DNA of 64,000 nucleotides from Stappia sp. 28M-7 (GCF_014252955.1 NZ_JACMIA010000001.1:1364001-1428000), one strand, 5' to 3'. Shown: positions 44,037 through 53,509, counted from the stretch's first letter. Made by a program: numbers and translations. The notes: generated by a model not told the origin, from the sequence alone.

Positions 44037-45023
44037 ATGTTCACTTTCACACGACGGTCGCTGATCGCGGCCGGCACTGCGCTGGCGATTGCCGGGTTTG
44101 CCACCACGGCGATGGCCCAGGACAAGGTCCAGCTTCGCTTTTCCGCCGTCTTCTCGGACCAGGACATCCGGGCCGGGATGATGCAGCGCTTCGCCGACGG
44201 TATCGGCGACGGCTTCGACTACCAGGGCTACTACGGCGGCACGCTGTTCAAGCAGGGCACCGAGCTCGTCGCCCTGCAGCGCGGCAACCTGGAGATGGGC
44301 AACATCGCCCCCCAGGACATCTCCAACCAGATCCCCGAGTGGTCGGCGCTGACCTCGGCCTATCTTTTCCGCGACGCGGATCACCTGCGCACCTTCTTCG
44401 CCAGCGATGTCGGCAAGGAGATGTCGCAGATGGTCGAGGACCGGCTGAAGGTGAAGATCCTCGGCCCGACCTATTTCGGCTCGCGGCAGGTGGGCCTGCG
44501 CGTCGACAAGAAGATCGAGACGCCCGCCGACATGGCCGGCATCAAGCTGCGCATGCCCGGCGGCGATGCCTGGCAGTTCCTGGGGCAGGCGCTGGGCGCC
44601 AACCCGACGCCGATGGCCTATGCCGAGGTCTATACGGGCCTCCAGACCGGTGCCATCGACGGCCAGGACAACCCGCTGCCGAACGTCCAGAACATGAAGT
44701 TCTACGAGGTGATGTCGCAGATCGTCCTGACCTCGCATCTGGTCGGCTATGACCTGCTGACGATCTCGCTCGACACCTGGAATGCTCTCTCGCCCGAACA
44801 GCAGGCGAAGGTGCAGGAAGCCGCCGACGCGGCCATCGCCTGGAGCACCGCCGAGCACATCAAGCGCGAGGAGGAGCTGGCAGCCTTCTTCAAGGAGCAG
44901 GGCTTGCAGATCTACAAGCCGAATGTCGATGCCTTCCGCACCCATGCGCAGAAGATGTATCTGGAATCGGACCTGGCGAAGGACTGGCCCGAGGGCCTGA
45001 TCGATCGTATCAACGCACTTTGA
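44037..45023 (+). CDS. TRAP transporter binding protein (DctP), quinate/shikimate locus
   Basis: 328 residues with a Tat-like signal (FTRRSLIAAGTALAIAGFATTAMA). The DctP fold shows LRFSAVFSDQ at the mature start, the central KLRMPGGDAWQFLGQALGANPTPM segment with the carboxylate-binding arginine, and EVYTGLQTGAIDGQDNPLPN in the hinge, all classical. GGGAGGAG is the ribosome site. The ligand is inferred as quinate, shikimate or a related hydroxy acid from aroE- and aroQ-type neighbours. A hairpin follows before the permease genes. Confidence 0.88.
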   Translation: MFTFTRRSLIAAGTALAIAGFATTAMAQDKVQLRFSAVFSDQDIRAGMMQRFADGIGDGFDYQGYYGGTLFKQGTELVALQRGNLEMGNIAPQDISNQIPEWSALTSAYLFRDADHLRTFFASDVGKEMSQMVEDRLKVKILGPTYFGSRQVGLRVDKKIETPADMAGIKLRMPGGDAWQFLGQALGANPTPMAYAEVYTGLQTGAIDGQDNPLPNVQNMKFYEVMSQIVLTSHLVGYDLLTISLDTWNALSPEQQAKVQEAADAAIAWSTAEHIKREEELAAFFKEQGLQIYKPNVDAFRTHAQKMYLESDLAKDWPEGLIDRINAL

Positions 45024-45031
45024 CCGGTGCT

Positions 45032-45059
45032 GCGGGGGAGGGCACGTGTCCTCCCCCGC
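45032..45059 (+). terminator. Hairpin after the TRAP binding-protein gene
   Basis: Perfect 10-bp stem GCGGGGGAGG / CCTCCCCCGC with an 8-base loop, 8 bases after the stop codon and followed by TTGTC. It separates binding protein from permeases, as in the two other transporter operons of this window. Confidence 0.55.
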
Positions 45060-45110
45060 TTGTCTGCCGCGCCGTTGACGACCCTTGCCCCGAACGCTCC
45101 GGAGGCCCGC

Positions 45111-45635
45111 ATGCGGATCGCCCAGATCGGCCGCTTCCTGTATCGCCGCGCAGAAAACCTGCTCGCCCTGATGCTGGCGGTGATGTTCATCGCCTTCCTG
45201 CTGCAGATCGCCTTCCGCTACCTCCTCAACCTGCCGACCGGCTGGACCTCGGAACTGACCGTGGTGATGTGGCTGTGGCTGGTGCTGTGGGGCGCGGCCT
45301 TCGTCCTGCGCGAGGATGAGGAGATCCGCTTCGACCTCCTGCATTCCGGCGTCGGACCGCGGGCGCGGCGGATCATGACGGCCCTTGGCGCTCTCGCCCT
45401 GATCGGGCTCTATCTTCTGTCGCTGCCGGCCGTCGTCGACTACGTGACCTTCATGAAGGTGCAGTCGACCGCCTATCTGAAGATCCGCTTCGACCACCTG
45501 TTCTCGATTTATGTGGTCTTCGCGGTGGCCGTGCTCGTCCGCTACCTGTGGATCCTCTGGCGCGCCGTTTCGGGCAGCGACGGCAGGGACCGCGACGGCA
45601 ACAGTGCCGCGCCGACATCGGAGGGGCAGGCGTGA
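45111..45635 (+). CDS. TRAP transporter small permease (DctQ)
   Basis: 174 residues from the ATG at 45111, preceded by GGAGG; the frame opens earlier without support. Four helices, with QIAFRYLLNLPTGWTSELTVVMWLWL matching DctQ helices 1-2 and the acidic loop REDEEIRFDLL after helix 2. The stop overlaps the GTG of dctM by three bases. Confidence 0.85.
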   Translation: MRIAQIGRFLYRRAENLLALMLAVMFIAFLLQIAFRYLLNLPTGWTSELTVVMWLWLVLWGAAFVLREDEEIRFDLLHSGVGPRARRIMTALGALALIGLYLLSLPAVVDYVTFMKVQSTAYLKIRFDHLFSIYVVFAVAVLVRYLWILWRAVSGSDGRDRDGNSAAPTSEGQA

Positions 45636-46927
45636 TCGATCCCTTTGCCGCCTGCATCGTCGCGATCCTCGGGCTTGCCCTGCTCGGGCTGCCCATCGGC
45701 CACTCGATGATCGCCGGCTCGATCCTCTATCTCTATCTCGCCGGCCTCGACATGGGCACGGCGGCCGAGCAGCTGTTGAACGGCATGTACACCAGCTACG
45801 TGCTGCTCGCCGTGCCGCTGTTCATCCTCTCGGCCGAGATCATGAATTCCGGCTCGATGACGCTGCGCCTGCTCGATTTCTGCAATGCGCTGGTCGGCCG
45901 GTTCCGCGGCGGCCTGGCGCAGGTCAACGTCATCCAGTCGATCATCTTCGCCGGCATGTCCGGCTCGGCCATCGCCGATGCGGCCGGCGTCGGCAAGATG
46001 ATGCAGAAGATGATGACCGAGGGCGGGCGCTATCCGGCGAGCTTTGCAGCCGCCCTGACGGCCGCGACCTCGGTGATCGGGCCGATCATTCCGCCCTCGA
46101 TCCCCGTGGTGCTCTACGCGCTCGTCTCCGATGCCTCCATCGGCTACCTGTTCCTCGGCGGCATGGTTCCCGGCCTGCTGATGGGCGGCACGTTGATGCT
46201 GCTGGTGATGCTGACCGCGCGCCGGCGCGCCTTTCCGGTCGAGACCCCGGTCCCCTTTCGCGAGATCCCCGGCATCACCTTCAGGGCGCTGCCGGCGCTG
46301 ATGATGCCGGTGGTGCTGCTCGGCGGCATCTATTCCGGCATGACCACGCCGACGGAAGCCGCCGCCATCGCTGCCGCCTATGCCTTCCTGATCTCGGCGC
46401 TGGTCTACCGGACGGTGACGCCCGCCAGCGCCTATCGCTCGGTCCTGTCGAGCGCCCGCACCACCGCCTCCATCGGCATGCTGATCGCCGGTGCGCTGGT
46501 CTTCAACTACGTGGTGACGGTGGAGAACATCCCGCGCACCCTGACCGTGTTCATCCAGGGTCTGGACCTGTCGCCGCTCGCCTTCCTGATCCTCGTCAAC
46601 ATCCTGCTGCTGCTGCTCGGCTGCCTGCTGGAGGGCACGACGATCATCCTGATCGTGCTGCCGGTGCTGATCCCGACCGCCAAGGCGCTTGGCATCGATC
46701 TGGTGCATTTCGGCATCGTCAGCGTCGTCAACATCATGATCGGCCTGATCACGCCGCCCTACGGCCTGCTGCTCTTCATCATGACCAATATCGGCAAGGT
46801 GAGCCTCAGCGCGCTGGTGCGCGAGGTGATGCCGTTCCTCTACGCGCTGCTCTTCGCATTGGGGCTGATCACGCTCTTCCCCGATCTCGTTCTCTTCCTG
46901 CCACGCCTCTTCGGATACCAGGGCTGA
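45632..46927 (+). CDS. TRAP transporter large permease (DctM)
   Basis: 431 residues from the GTG at 45632 (GGAGGGGC upstream, overlapping the dctQ stop). Typical Dct[41 protein letters not shown] and [11 protein letters not shown] motifs and about twelve helices. It completes the TRAP carrier of the quinate/shikimate locus. aroQ follows after 4 bases, so they share a transcript. Confidence 0.9.
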   Translation: MIDPFAACIVAILGLALLGLPIGHSMIAGSILYLYLAGLDMGTAAEQLLNGMYTSYVLLAVPLFILSAEIMNSGSMTLRLLDFCNALVGRFRGGLAQVNVIQSIIFAGMSGSAIADAAGVGKMMQKMMTEGGRYPASFAAALTAATSVIGPIIPPSIPVVLYALVSDASIGYLFLGGMVPGLLMGGTLMLLVMLTARRRAFPVETPVPFREIPGITFRALPALMMPVVLLGGIYSGMTTPTEAAAIAAAYAFLISALVYRTVTPASAYRSVLSSARTTASIGMLIAGALVFNYVVTVENIPRTLTVFIQGLDLSPLAFLILVNILLLLLGCLLEGTTIILIVLPVLIPTAKALGIDLVHFGIVSVVNIMIGLITPPYGLLLFIMTNIGKVSLSALVREVMPFLYALLFALGLITLFPDLVLFLPRLFGYQG

Positions 46928-46931
46928 TACC

Positions 46932-47381
46932 ATGTCTGCACCGATCTACGTCCTCAACGGTCCCAACCTGAACCGTCTCGGCACGCGCGAGCCGGAAATC
47001 TACGGTCGCACCACGCTCGCCGAGGTCGAGGCGATGTGCCGCGAGGCGGCCGGCGGCCATCCGCTGGAATTCCGCCAGTCCAATCGCGAATACGAGATCA
47101 TCGACTGGGTCCACGAGGCGATCGACCGGGAGGCGGCGGGCATCGTCATTAATCCGGCCGCCTTCACCTTCACCTCCATCGCCATTCTCGATGCGCTGAA
47201 GATGTTTCCCGGGCCGCTCATCGAGCTGCACATCTCCAACGTCCACCGGCGCGAGGAGATCTATCACCGCTCGCTGGTCTCGCGCACGGCGACAGCCGTC
47301 ATCGCAGGGCTGGGCGCGCAGGGCTATCCGGTCGCGGTCGGGGCCGTGCTGGAGCTCGCAGCGCGGCGCAAGGCCGCCTGA
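46932..47381 (+). CDS. aroQ: Type II 3-dehydroquinate dehydratase
   Basis: 149 residues, normal for the dodecameric type II enzyme. The active-site loop is [16 protein letters not shown], with the catalytic Tyr in the EIYG tail and the Arg in [17 protein letters not shown] and the catalytic His in [12 protein letters not shown] are also there. It interconverts 3-dehydroquinate and 3-dehydroshikimate. Being in an operon with a TRAP transporter points to the catabolic use of quinate (as for QuiB/QuiD-type genes) rather than aromatic amino-acid synthesis. Confidence 0.92.
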   Translation: MSAPIYVLNGPNLNRLGTREPEIYGRTTLAEVEAMCREAAGGHPLEFRQSNREYEIIDWVHEAIDREAAGIVINPAAFTFTSIAILDALKMFPGPLIELHISNVHRREEIYHRSLVSRTATAVIAGLGAQGYPVAVGAVLELAARRKAA

Positions 47382-47393
47382 GCCGTCGACAGC

Positions 47394-48359
47394 TCAGGCC
47401 GTTTCCAGCAGCTTCGCAAGACGCCGCAGGTTGCCGCCGAAGGGCGACAGCACCGCGCTGAAGCGCGAGCGCGACGCCTCGCCGAGGTCCTGCCGGATGA
47501 TGGCCGCAAGGCTTCCCGTGGCGCTGAGGTCGATGTAGTGGGCGCCGCCCTGCGCTTCGATGGCCGCAACGCTGGCACCGAGCCGCATCGGTTCGCGCAC
47601 GATCCGCCAGGCAAGATCCGGAACGCCGGGCTTCACCGGCGCACCGAGGCAGGCGGACCAGACCGGCCAGAACGGGCTTTCCAGCCGCTCAGCCGCTGCA
47701 TCGGCGATGACGGCGGCGCGCGCGGGCTCGATCCAGCTCGAGTGAAAGGCGAAGGGCACCGGCAGCCGCTGGAACGGCGCGTCGAGCCGGGTGAGGATCG
47801 CCTCCACCTCGGCGACATTCTCGCCCGGCATGGCCAGCACATGGTGGCGTTCGGCGTTGATGCCGGCAAGCTCGGCAAGGTGCCCGAGACGGGGCTCGCT
47901 CTCGCACAGCGACGGCGGGCCGAGGACGGCGATCAGCGCGCCGGGCGCGCAGCTTTCCAGGAACAGGCGCGGCTGGCGGGCGACGGCGGCAAGCGCCGTC
48001 TCGAACGGCACCATCCCGGCGACGCTCATGGCGGCGAATTCCCCGAGGCTGACGCCCAGCAGCATGTCGGGGCGGATACCCTTGTGCTGCAGCAGCTTGG
48101 CCATGGCGAACTGGGTCATGAAGATCGCCGGATGGGTGTGCTCCAGCCGGTCGAAGGGCTCGCTGGCGCGCCGTCCGCTCGCATGGATTTCGGCGAGCGG
48201 CGAGACGCCGTGCCGGTCGCGCACGATGGCGTCGCCGATTTCCATCCATTGCCTGAACACCGGTTCTTCGGCAAGAAGGTCAGCGGCCATGTGGTAGTAC
48301 TGGGAGCCCTGGCCGGCGAAGCAGAAGACGATCGGCAGGGACGACGGAGCAGGCGGCAT
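47394..48359 (-). CDS. Free-standing acyltransferase (trans-AT PKS, malonyl transfer or acyl hydrolysis)
   Basis: 321 residues from the ATG at 48359; a longer frame uses TTG and is antisense to the next gene. FabD-like fold: FAGQGSQ near residue 14-20, nucleophile motif GVSLGE (Ser104), and the His in FAFHSSWIE. Carries a standalone AT domain only, as trans-AT polyketide systems need to load malonyl units onto AT-less synthases or to proofread stalled chains (PedC-like). The start codon overlaps on the opposite strand that of the phosphopantetheinyl transferase, so the two promoters must lie inside each other's coding sequence. Confidence 0.8.
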   Translation of the reverse strand: MPPAPSSLPIVFCFAGQGSQYYHMAADLLAEEPVFRQWMEIGDAIVRDRHGVSPLAEIHASGRRASEPFDRLEHTHPAIFMTQFAMAKLLQHKGIRPDMLLGVSLGEFAAMSVAGMVPFETALAAVARQPRLFLESCAPGALIAVLGPPSLCESEPRLGHLAELAGINAERHHVLAMPGENVAEVEAILTRLDAPFQRLPVPFAFHSSWIEPARAAVIADAAAERLESPFWPVWSACLGAPVKPGVPDLAWRIVREPMRLGASVAAIEAQGGAHYIDLSATGSLAAIIRQDLGEASRSRFSAVLSPFGGNLRRLAKLLETA

Positions 48360-49182
48360 GCAGGAATCCTGGCAGGGCGGTGCGAAGCAGGAGGGCTCTA
48401 TCTCGCACGGCCCGCCCTTTCGCGACAAGCTCGAGGCGGGCGTCGATCACGTCACGGTTTGGTGGCTGGACCTGAAGAGCATTCGCGAGGACGACTGGCA
48501 GCTGCTTGAAAGCCTGCTGGAAGACAGCGAACTGGAGCGCTCGACCCGTTTCCATTTCGACCGCGATCGAGACGTCTACATCGCCGCCCATGCGCTGACG
48601 CGCGGCCTCCTGACCTGGTGGACGGGCCTGCCGGCACGCGACTGGCGCTTCATCGCCGGCGATCATGGCAAGCCCGAGGTGACGCCGCCGCCCGGCCTGC
48701 CGCGTCTTCGGGTGAACCTGTCCCACACGCGGGAACTGGCAGCCGTCGCCCTGACGGTCGACAACGATGTTGGCGTCGATGTGGAGTGGCTGGAGCGGGT
48801 CAACGATGTTGATCAGCTGGCGAAACGCGTCTTCGCTGCGGATGAGCGCGCGCTGCTGGCCGCAACGCCGAGCGAGCGCAAGACCGAGATCTTCCTCACC
48901 TTCTGGACGCTGAAGGAGGCCTATGTGAAGGCCATCGGCAAGGGGCTGTCGCAGCCGCTCGATGCCTTCGCCTTCACCCTGGAGCCGCCGGTGATCCGCT
49001 TCGACGATATCGAGGCGGACGATGCAGCGCTCTGGCGCTTCCGGCATCTGCGGCCGACGGACCGGCACAAGCTTGCCGTCGGCGTGCGCCATCCCCATCC
49101 CGAGCGCCTGTCGATGGAGATCGGCGAGGCGCCCCTCGACTACTTGCGGAACCTCGGCGCGGCGAGTTCGTCCTCGGCCTGA
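48358..49182 (+). CDS. Sfp-type 4'-phosphopantetheinyl transferase
   Basis: 274 residues with GGAG at 8 bases before the ATG. The three family motifs are present: VNLSHTRELAAVAL, GVDVEWLERV (Mg-binding acids) and FWTLKEAYVKAIGKGL (Trp-x-x-Lys-Glu-Ala-x-x-Lys). It activates carrier proteins by adding phosphopantetheine from CoA, here surely the ACPs of the polyketide pathway. Its 3' end overlaps the convergent metallophosphoesterase gene by 43 bases, an intimate pairing that recalls pptT-pptH of mycobacteria. Confidence 0.9.
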   Translation: MQESWQGGAKQEGSISHGPPFRDKLEAGVDHVTVWWLDLKSIREDDWQLLESLLEDSELERSTRFHFDRDRDVYIAAHALTRGLLTWWTGLPARDWRFIAGDHGKPEVTPPPGLPRLRVNLSHTRELAAVALTVDNDVGVDVEWLERVNDVDQLAKRVFAADERALLAATPSERKTEIFLTFWTLKEAYVKAIGKGLSQPLDAFAFTLEPPVIRFDDIEADDAALWRFRHLRPTDRHKLAVGVRHPHPERLSMEIGEAPLDYLRNLGAASSSSA

Positions 49183-50006
49183 TCGGGGCCGGGCAGCACC
49201 TCGCGGATATAGGCGGCCATGCCGCGCGACTGGTCCCATTGGCGCGGGTAGCCGAGCGAGACTTCCTCGAAGCGGGTTCCGTCGCGCCAGTCGGTGCGCC
49301 GCACATGCAGATGGCCGGAGACCACGGCGCGTGCGTTGAACCGCCGGTGCCAGTCGGCTGTCGCCCGCGTCCCGCACCAGGGCGTGAAGCGCGGCGCGCG
49401 CGGAATGTGGATGAGATCCTCGCGCAGCGGAAAATGGTTGATCAGCACCGTCGGCATGTCCGGGGGCAGGGCGGCCAGTCGCGCCTCCGTCTGCCGCAGG
49501 CGCTCGCTGCACCAGGCCTCGCGCGAGGCGAAGGGGGCGGGATTGAGGAACATCTCGTCGGCGCAGACCGAGCCCATCTCGCGCGCCCAGCCGACGACGC
49601 CGTCGCGGCTGACATGCGCCGGGCGGAAACTGTAGTCGTAGAGCAGGAACAACGGCGCGATGGCGCAGGGGCCGCCGTCGCCGGTCCAGATCTCGTACGG
49701 GTCTTCCGGGGTGACGACGCCATGCGCGCGCGCCGTCTCGACGAGGCGGCGGTAGCGCTCCTCGCCCACCAGCGCGGGCAGCCCCGTCTCCTCCGGAATT
49801 GCCCACAGGTCGTGATTGCCCGGAACCCAGAACACACGCGCGAAGCGGCGTGTCAGCTCGGTGAAGGCAAGGCGCATGTGCTCGAACCGCTCGCCGACAT
49901 CGCCGGCCAGAATCAGCCAGTCGTCGGAATAGTCCGGCAGCGCGACAAGGGCGTCGCGGTTTGCCGGGCTGGCGAGATGCAGGTCGCTGATGGCGCGAAG
50001 TTTCAT
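49140..50006 (-). CDS. Calcineurin-like metallophosphoesterase (possible PptH-type)
   Basis: 288 residues. Metal ligands in order: SDLH (Asp8, His10), GDVGE, GNHDLW, NHFPL and GHLHV, the complete calcineurin-like set. No signal peptide, so it is cytoplasmic. The family is broad, but in Mycobacterium tuberculosis the neighbour of the Sfp-type transferase gene pptT is pptH, encoding a metallophosphoesterase that removes phosphopantetheine from carrier proteins. The same neighbourhood here suggests an antagonist of the transferase. That is inference; general phosphodiesterase activity is the alternative. Confidence 0.85.
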   Translation of the reverse strand: MKLRAISDLHLASPANRDALVALPDYSDDWLILAGDVGERFEHMRLAFTELTRRFARVFWVPGNHDLWAIPEETGLPALVGEERYRRLVETARAHGVVTPEDPYEIWTGDGGPCAIAPLFLLYDYSFRPAHVSRDGVVGWAREMGSVCADEMFLNPAPFASREAWCSERLRQTEARLAALPPDMPTVLINHFPLREDLIHIPRAPRFTPWCGTRATADWHRRFNARAVVSGHLHVRRTDWRDGTRFEEVSLGYPRQWDQSRGMAAYIREVLPGPDQAEDELAAPRFRK

Positions 50007-50061
50007 GCGGGGGCCTTGCCGGGAACCATGTCCGGGATCGTTCCTTGACCCCTGTTTTCAC

Positions 50062-50940
50062 ATGGGGAACACTCGCTACCGACGTCAACCCCTTGAGGCG
50101 CGTTATGATTCCCCTTCGGCGACGGACGATCCCGTGACCTTGAAGACTGCGCTTCTGCCCGACGGCCGGGAAATCGCCTGCATCAACCCCTACGAGGTTG
50201 ATTTTGCAGTGCATGAGATCTTTTCGCAGGACCTTGCAGCGCATGGCCTGAGCCCGCCGCAGGACGGAACGATCTTCGATGTCGGCGCGAATATCGGCCT
50301 GTTCTCGCTCTATGCGCTCCAGCAGGCGCCGTCCGCGCGTATCATCGCCTTCGAGCCGGTGCCGCAGGTCTTTGCCGCGCTGGAACGCAACCTGGAGGCC
50401 GCCGGGCCGCAGGCCCTTGCCGTGCCGCTGGGGCTTGGCGCCACGGCCGGCGAGGTGGAGTTCGACTATTTTCCCGGCGTTGCCGCATTGTCGACCGCGC
50501 ATAGCGAGGTCGGCGAGCGGATGGCCGGCGGCATTCGCGACCTTCTCACGGGAAGCGCCGGCGAGGCGGTGCGCGCCGTGATCGAGCGCACCGGTGCCGG
50601 CGAACTGGCGCAGACGGAGGGCTTTCTCGATACGCTGCTCCGGGTGGAGCGGGTGCGGGCCCGCATCGACACCGTGTCGTCGCAGATGGCAGCCTACGGT
50701 GTCGAGGCGATCGACCTTCTGAAGATCGATACGGAAGGCGCCGAGGAGGAGGTGCTTGCCGGCATCAAGGAGGCCGACTGGCCGCGCATCCGCCAGCTGA
50801 TGGTCGAGGTGCATCTGGGCCGGCCGAAACTGGAAGAGATCGCGTCCGGGCTGGCGGCGCGCGGCTATCGGGTGACGACCGACACGCATCCGCTTGCCGA
50901 AGGCGGGGCCGCGGTGTTTCACATCTACGCGGCGCGATAG
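50062..50940 (+). CDS. FkbM-family SAM-dependent methyltransferase
   Basis: 292 residues if the ATG at 50062 is used; a GTG near 50133 (VTLKTALLPDGREI) is an alternative, neither with a clear ribosome site. Motif I is IFDVGANIGLFSLYAL, followed by IIAFEPVPQVF (acidic residue for SAM) and the FkbM signature IDLLKIDTEGAEEEVLAGI. FkbM proteins methylate hydroxyl groups of polyketides and sugars. In the polyketide cluster it is an O-methyltransferase candidate, 15 bases before the P450 gene. Confidence 0.82.
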   Translation: MGNTRYRRQPLEARYDSPSATDDPVTLKTALLPDGREIACINPYEVDFAVHEIFSQDLAAHGLSPPQDGTIFDVGANIGLFSLYALQQAPSARIIAFEPVPQVFAALERNLEAAGPQALAVPLGLGATAGEVEFDYFPGVAALSTAHSEVGERMAGGIRDLLTGSAGEAVRAVIERTGAGELAQTEGFLDTLLRVERVRARIDTVSSQMAAYGVEAIDLLKIDTEGAEEEVLAGIKEADWPRIRQLMVEVHLGRPKLEEIASGLAARGYRVTTDTHPLAEGGAAVFHIYAAR

Positions 50941-50955
50941 GAGCGGGCGGGGCGC

Positions 50956-52212
50956 ATGAGCGAGCAAGGGGCTGCTGCGACGGGCGAGGGGATCGACTGG
51001 TGGTCGATCCTGACCGACCGGGCGTTCCTGGAGAACCCTTATGACGAGCTGAAGCGGCTGCAGGCGCTCGGCCCCGTTCATCTCGACGAGGCGTCCGGCG
51101 TCTATTTCGTGCTCGGGCACCGCGCCTTCCTGAAGGTCGCGAAGTCCTCGGAACTCGGCCGCGACACCCGCCACTGGAAGAACGGATGGACCGCGCCCGA
51201 TTACCGGGTGCACGACCCCGTCGGCTACCGGCTGTTCAGCGAGTTCCAGCCGCAGATGATCAATTGCGACGGCGCGGAGCATGCGCGCATGCGCAAGGTC
51301 TACGAGCCGGCTTTCCGCTCGCAGGCGGTGCGCGATGTCGGCGCCCTTGTCGAGGCCGAAGCCGCGCAACTGCTTGATGCGATGCCTCGCGAGGGCACGG
51401 TCGATTTCATCGAGGCCTTTGCTGGTCCCCTGCCGCTGCGGGTCCTGTGCAAGCTCTTCGACATTCCCCAGAGCCTCGACGAGACGGTCGGGCGCTGGAG
51501 CGCCTCGCTGATCCGCATCGGCGATATCCTGATGACGCCGGACCAGAAGAGCGAAGCGCTCGAGGCGCTGACCGAGTTCAAGGCCTTCCTGCGCGAGCAC
51601 GTCGCCGCCCGCCGGGCCCGGCCGGGCGACAGCCTGATGGACCTTGCGATCCGCGCCCATGACGACGGCACGCTCGACGAGGAGGAGACGCTGACCAATC
51701 TCGTCTCCATGCTGGTCGCAGGCCACGAGACCACGGTGACGCTGATCGGCAACGGCCTGCTGCTGCTGCTCCGGCATCCGGGCGAGATGGCGCGGCTGCG
51801 CGCCGACCGGAGCCTGCTGCGTACCGCCATCGAGGAGTTCCTGCGCATGGAGCCTGGCGGCAACATGATCCTGCGGGTGGCGCGCGAGGATGTCGAGGTC
51901 GAAAGCACGCTGATCCCGGCCGGCGCCCCGGTGCTCGGCCTTGTCGGCGCCATCAACCGCGATCCGGCCCGGTTCGAGCGCGCCGACGAGGTGGATATCG
52001 GCCGGCCGGCCAATGCCCAGCTCACCTTCGGCTCGGGCCCGCATGTGTGCATCGGCGCGCCGCTGGCCCGGCTCGAGGCGCATATCGCCTTTTCCGCGCT
52101 GTTGGACCGCTACGGCTCCATCGAACTGGCCGGCGAGCCCGAATGGCGGCTCGACCGGCTCAACGCCCGTGGGCTCGGCCGGCTGCCGGTGCGCGTTGGA
52201 GGTGCTGCATGA
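50956..52212 (+). CDS. Cytochrome P450
   Basis: 418 residues, soluble bacterial type. I-helix oxygen motif LVAGHETT (residues 253-260), ExxR in the K helix (EEFLRM) and heme loop FGSGPHVCIGAPLARLE with Cys365 as the iron ligand. It would hydroxylate or otherwise oxidise the polyketide; electron-transfer partners are not encoded nearby. Its stop overlaps the start of the HMG-synthase gene (ATGA), tying it to the beta-branching cassette. Confidence 0.93.
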   Translation: MSEQGAAATGEGIDWWSILTDRAFLENPYDELKRLQALGPVHLDEASGVYFVLGHRAFLKVAKSSELGRDTRHWKNGWTAPDYRVHDPVGYRLFSEFQPQMINCDGAEHARMRKVYEPAFRSQAVRDVGALVEAEAAQLLDAMPREGTVDFIEAFAGPLPLRVLCKLFDIPQSLDETVGRWSASLIRIGDILMTPDQKSEALEALTEFKAFLREHVAARRARPGDSLMDLAIRAHDDGTLDEEETLTNLVSMLVAGHETTVTLIGNGLLLLLRHPGEMARLRADRSLLRTAIEEFLRMEPGGNMILRVAREDVEVESTLIPAGAPVLGLVGAINRDPARFERADEVDIGRPANAQLTFGSGPHVCIGAPLARLEAHIAFSALLDRYGSIELAGEPEWRLDRLNARGLGRLPVRVGGAA

Positions 52213-53465
52213 CCCGTGCGGTCGGTATCGAGGCGATGAACGTCTATGGCGGCATGGCCTGCCTCGACGTGAAGGAACTGTGCCTGCATCGCGGGCTCGA
52301 CATGCCCCGGTTCGAGAACCTCTTGGTTCAGGAAAAGACGGTGGCGCTGCCTTACGAGGACCCGGTCACCTTCGCGGTGAATGCGGCCCGGCCGTTGATC
52401 GATGCGCTGGCGCCGGAGGAGCGGGCCCGCATCGAGATGGTGGTGACCTGCACCGAGTCCGGTATCGACTTCGGAAAGTCGCTCAGCACCTATGTGCATG
52501 CGCATCTGGACCTGCCGTCCAACTGCCGGCTCTTCGAGATCAAGCAGGCCTGCTACTCCGGTACGGCCGGCTTGCAGATGGCGGTGAATTTCCTGCTCGC
52601 CCAGACCTCGCCCGGCGCCAAGGCCCTGGTGGTGGCGACCGACATTTCCCGCTTCGCGCTCGCCGACGCCGGGGCAGTGGAGGAATGGGCCTATTCGGAG
52701 CCGAGCTCCGGCGCCGGCGCGGTGGCGATGCTGGTCTCCGATACGCCGCATGTCCTGCGCATCGATGCAGGGGCCTACGGTAACCACGCCTTCGAGGTGA
52801 TGGACACCTGCCGTCCGGGTCCCGATACGGAGGCGGGCGATGCGGACCTGTCGCTGATGGCCTATCTCGACTGCTGCGAGGGCGCGTTCCGCGACTACAG
52901 CCGCCGGGTGGAGAATGCGGACTTTCGCGAAAGCTTCGGCCAGCTGTGCTTCCACACGCCGTTCGGCGGCATGGTCAAGGGCGCCCACCGGCACCTGATG
53001 CGCCGGCTCTACAAGGCGCCGCCCAAGGAGATCGAGGCGGACTTTCAGGCGCGCCTGGCGGCGAGCCTTGCCTTCGGCAAGCGGGTCGGCAACACCGCGG
53101 GCGGCTCGGTCTTCGTGGCGCTTGCCGGCATGCTGGAGACGGTGGCAATCGATGCGCCAATGCGGGTCGGACTGTTCTCCTACGGTTCGGGCTGCTGCTC
53201 GGAGTTCTACAGCGGCGTGGTGACGCCGGAGAGCGGCGAGCGTCTGCGCGCGATGCGCATCCCGCAGGCGCTGGACCGCCGCCATCGCCTCACGATCGAG
53301 GAATACGAGATGCTGCTGCGCGGCGAGAGCGTCGTGCGCTTCGGCACGAAGGATGCCGAGCTGAACCACCAGATCGTGCCAGACGCCTGGCCGGTTGATG
53401 CGGCCGGCGATCGGCTTGTGCTGGATGCGGTCGTCGGCTACCACCGCAAGTACATCTGGATCTGA
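52209..53465 (+). CDS. HMG-CoA synthase-like beta-branching enzyme
   Basis: 418 residues. The catalytic triad region is visible: Glu in TCTESGIDF (about residue 83), Cys115 in IKQACYSGTAG, and His in LCFHTPFGGMVKGAH. The closest match in kind is PksG/CurD/MupH rather than a metabolic HMG-CoA synthase, given its neighbours (ACP, Cys-to-Ser ketosynthase, enoyl-CoA hydratase). It adds acetyl-S-ACP to a beta-keto polyketide thioester to start a beta-methyl or exomethylene branch. Confidence 0.92.
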   Translation: MTRAVGIEAMNVYGGMACLDVKELCLHRGLDMPRFENLLVQEKTVALPYEDPVTFAVNAARPLIDALAPEERARIEMVVTCTESGIDFGKSLSTYVHAHLDLPSNCRLFEIKQACYSGTAGLQMAVNFLLAQTSPGAKALVVATDISRFALADAGAVEEWAYSEPSSGAGAVAMLVSDTPHVLRIDAGAYGNHAFEVMDTCRPGPDTEAGDADLSLMAYLDCCEGAFRDYSRRVENADFRESFGQLCFHTPFGGMVKGAHRHLMRRLYKAPPKEIEADFQARLAASLAFGKRVGNTAGGSVFVALAGMLETVAIDAPMRVGLFSYGSGCCSEFYSGVVTPESGERLRAMRIPQALDRRHRLTIEEYEMLLRGESVVRFGTKDAELNHQIVPDAWPVDAAGDRLVLDAVVGYHRKYIWI

Positions 53466-53509
53466 GCCGGGCTGTCGCAACAGCGGCAGAACCTGGAAAA
53501 GGGGGCGAG

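Noticed and set aside
52209-53465. Link between the HMG-CoA synthase-like gene and the mevalonate locus at 35-40 kb
   Set aside because: The synthase is embedded in a beta-branching cassette with ACP and Ser-ketosynthase, so it acts on ACP-bound polyketide rather than free CoA metabolites.
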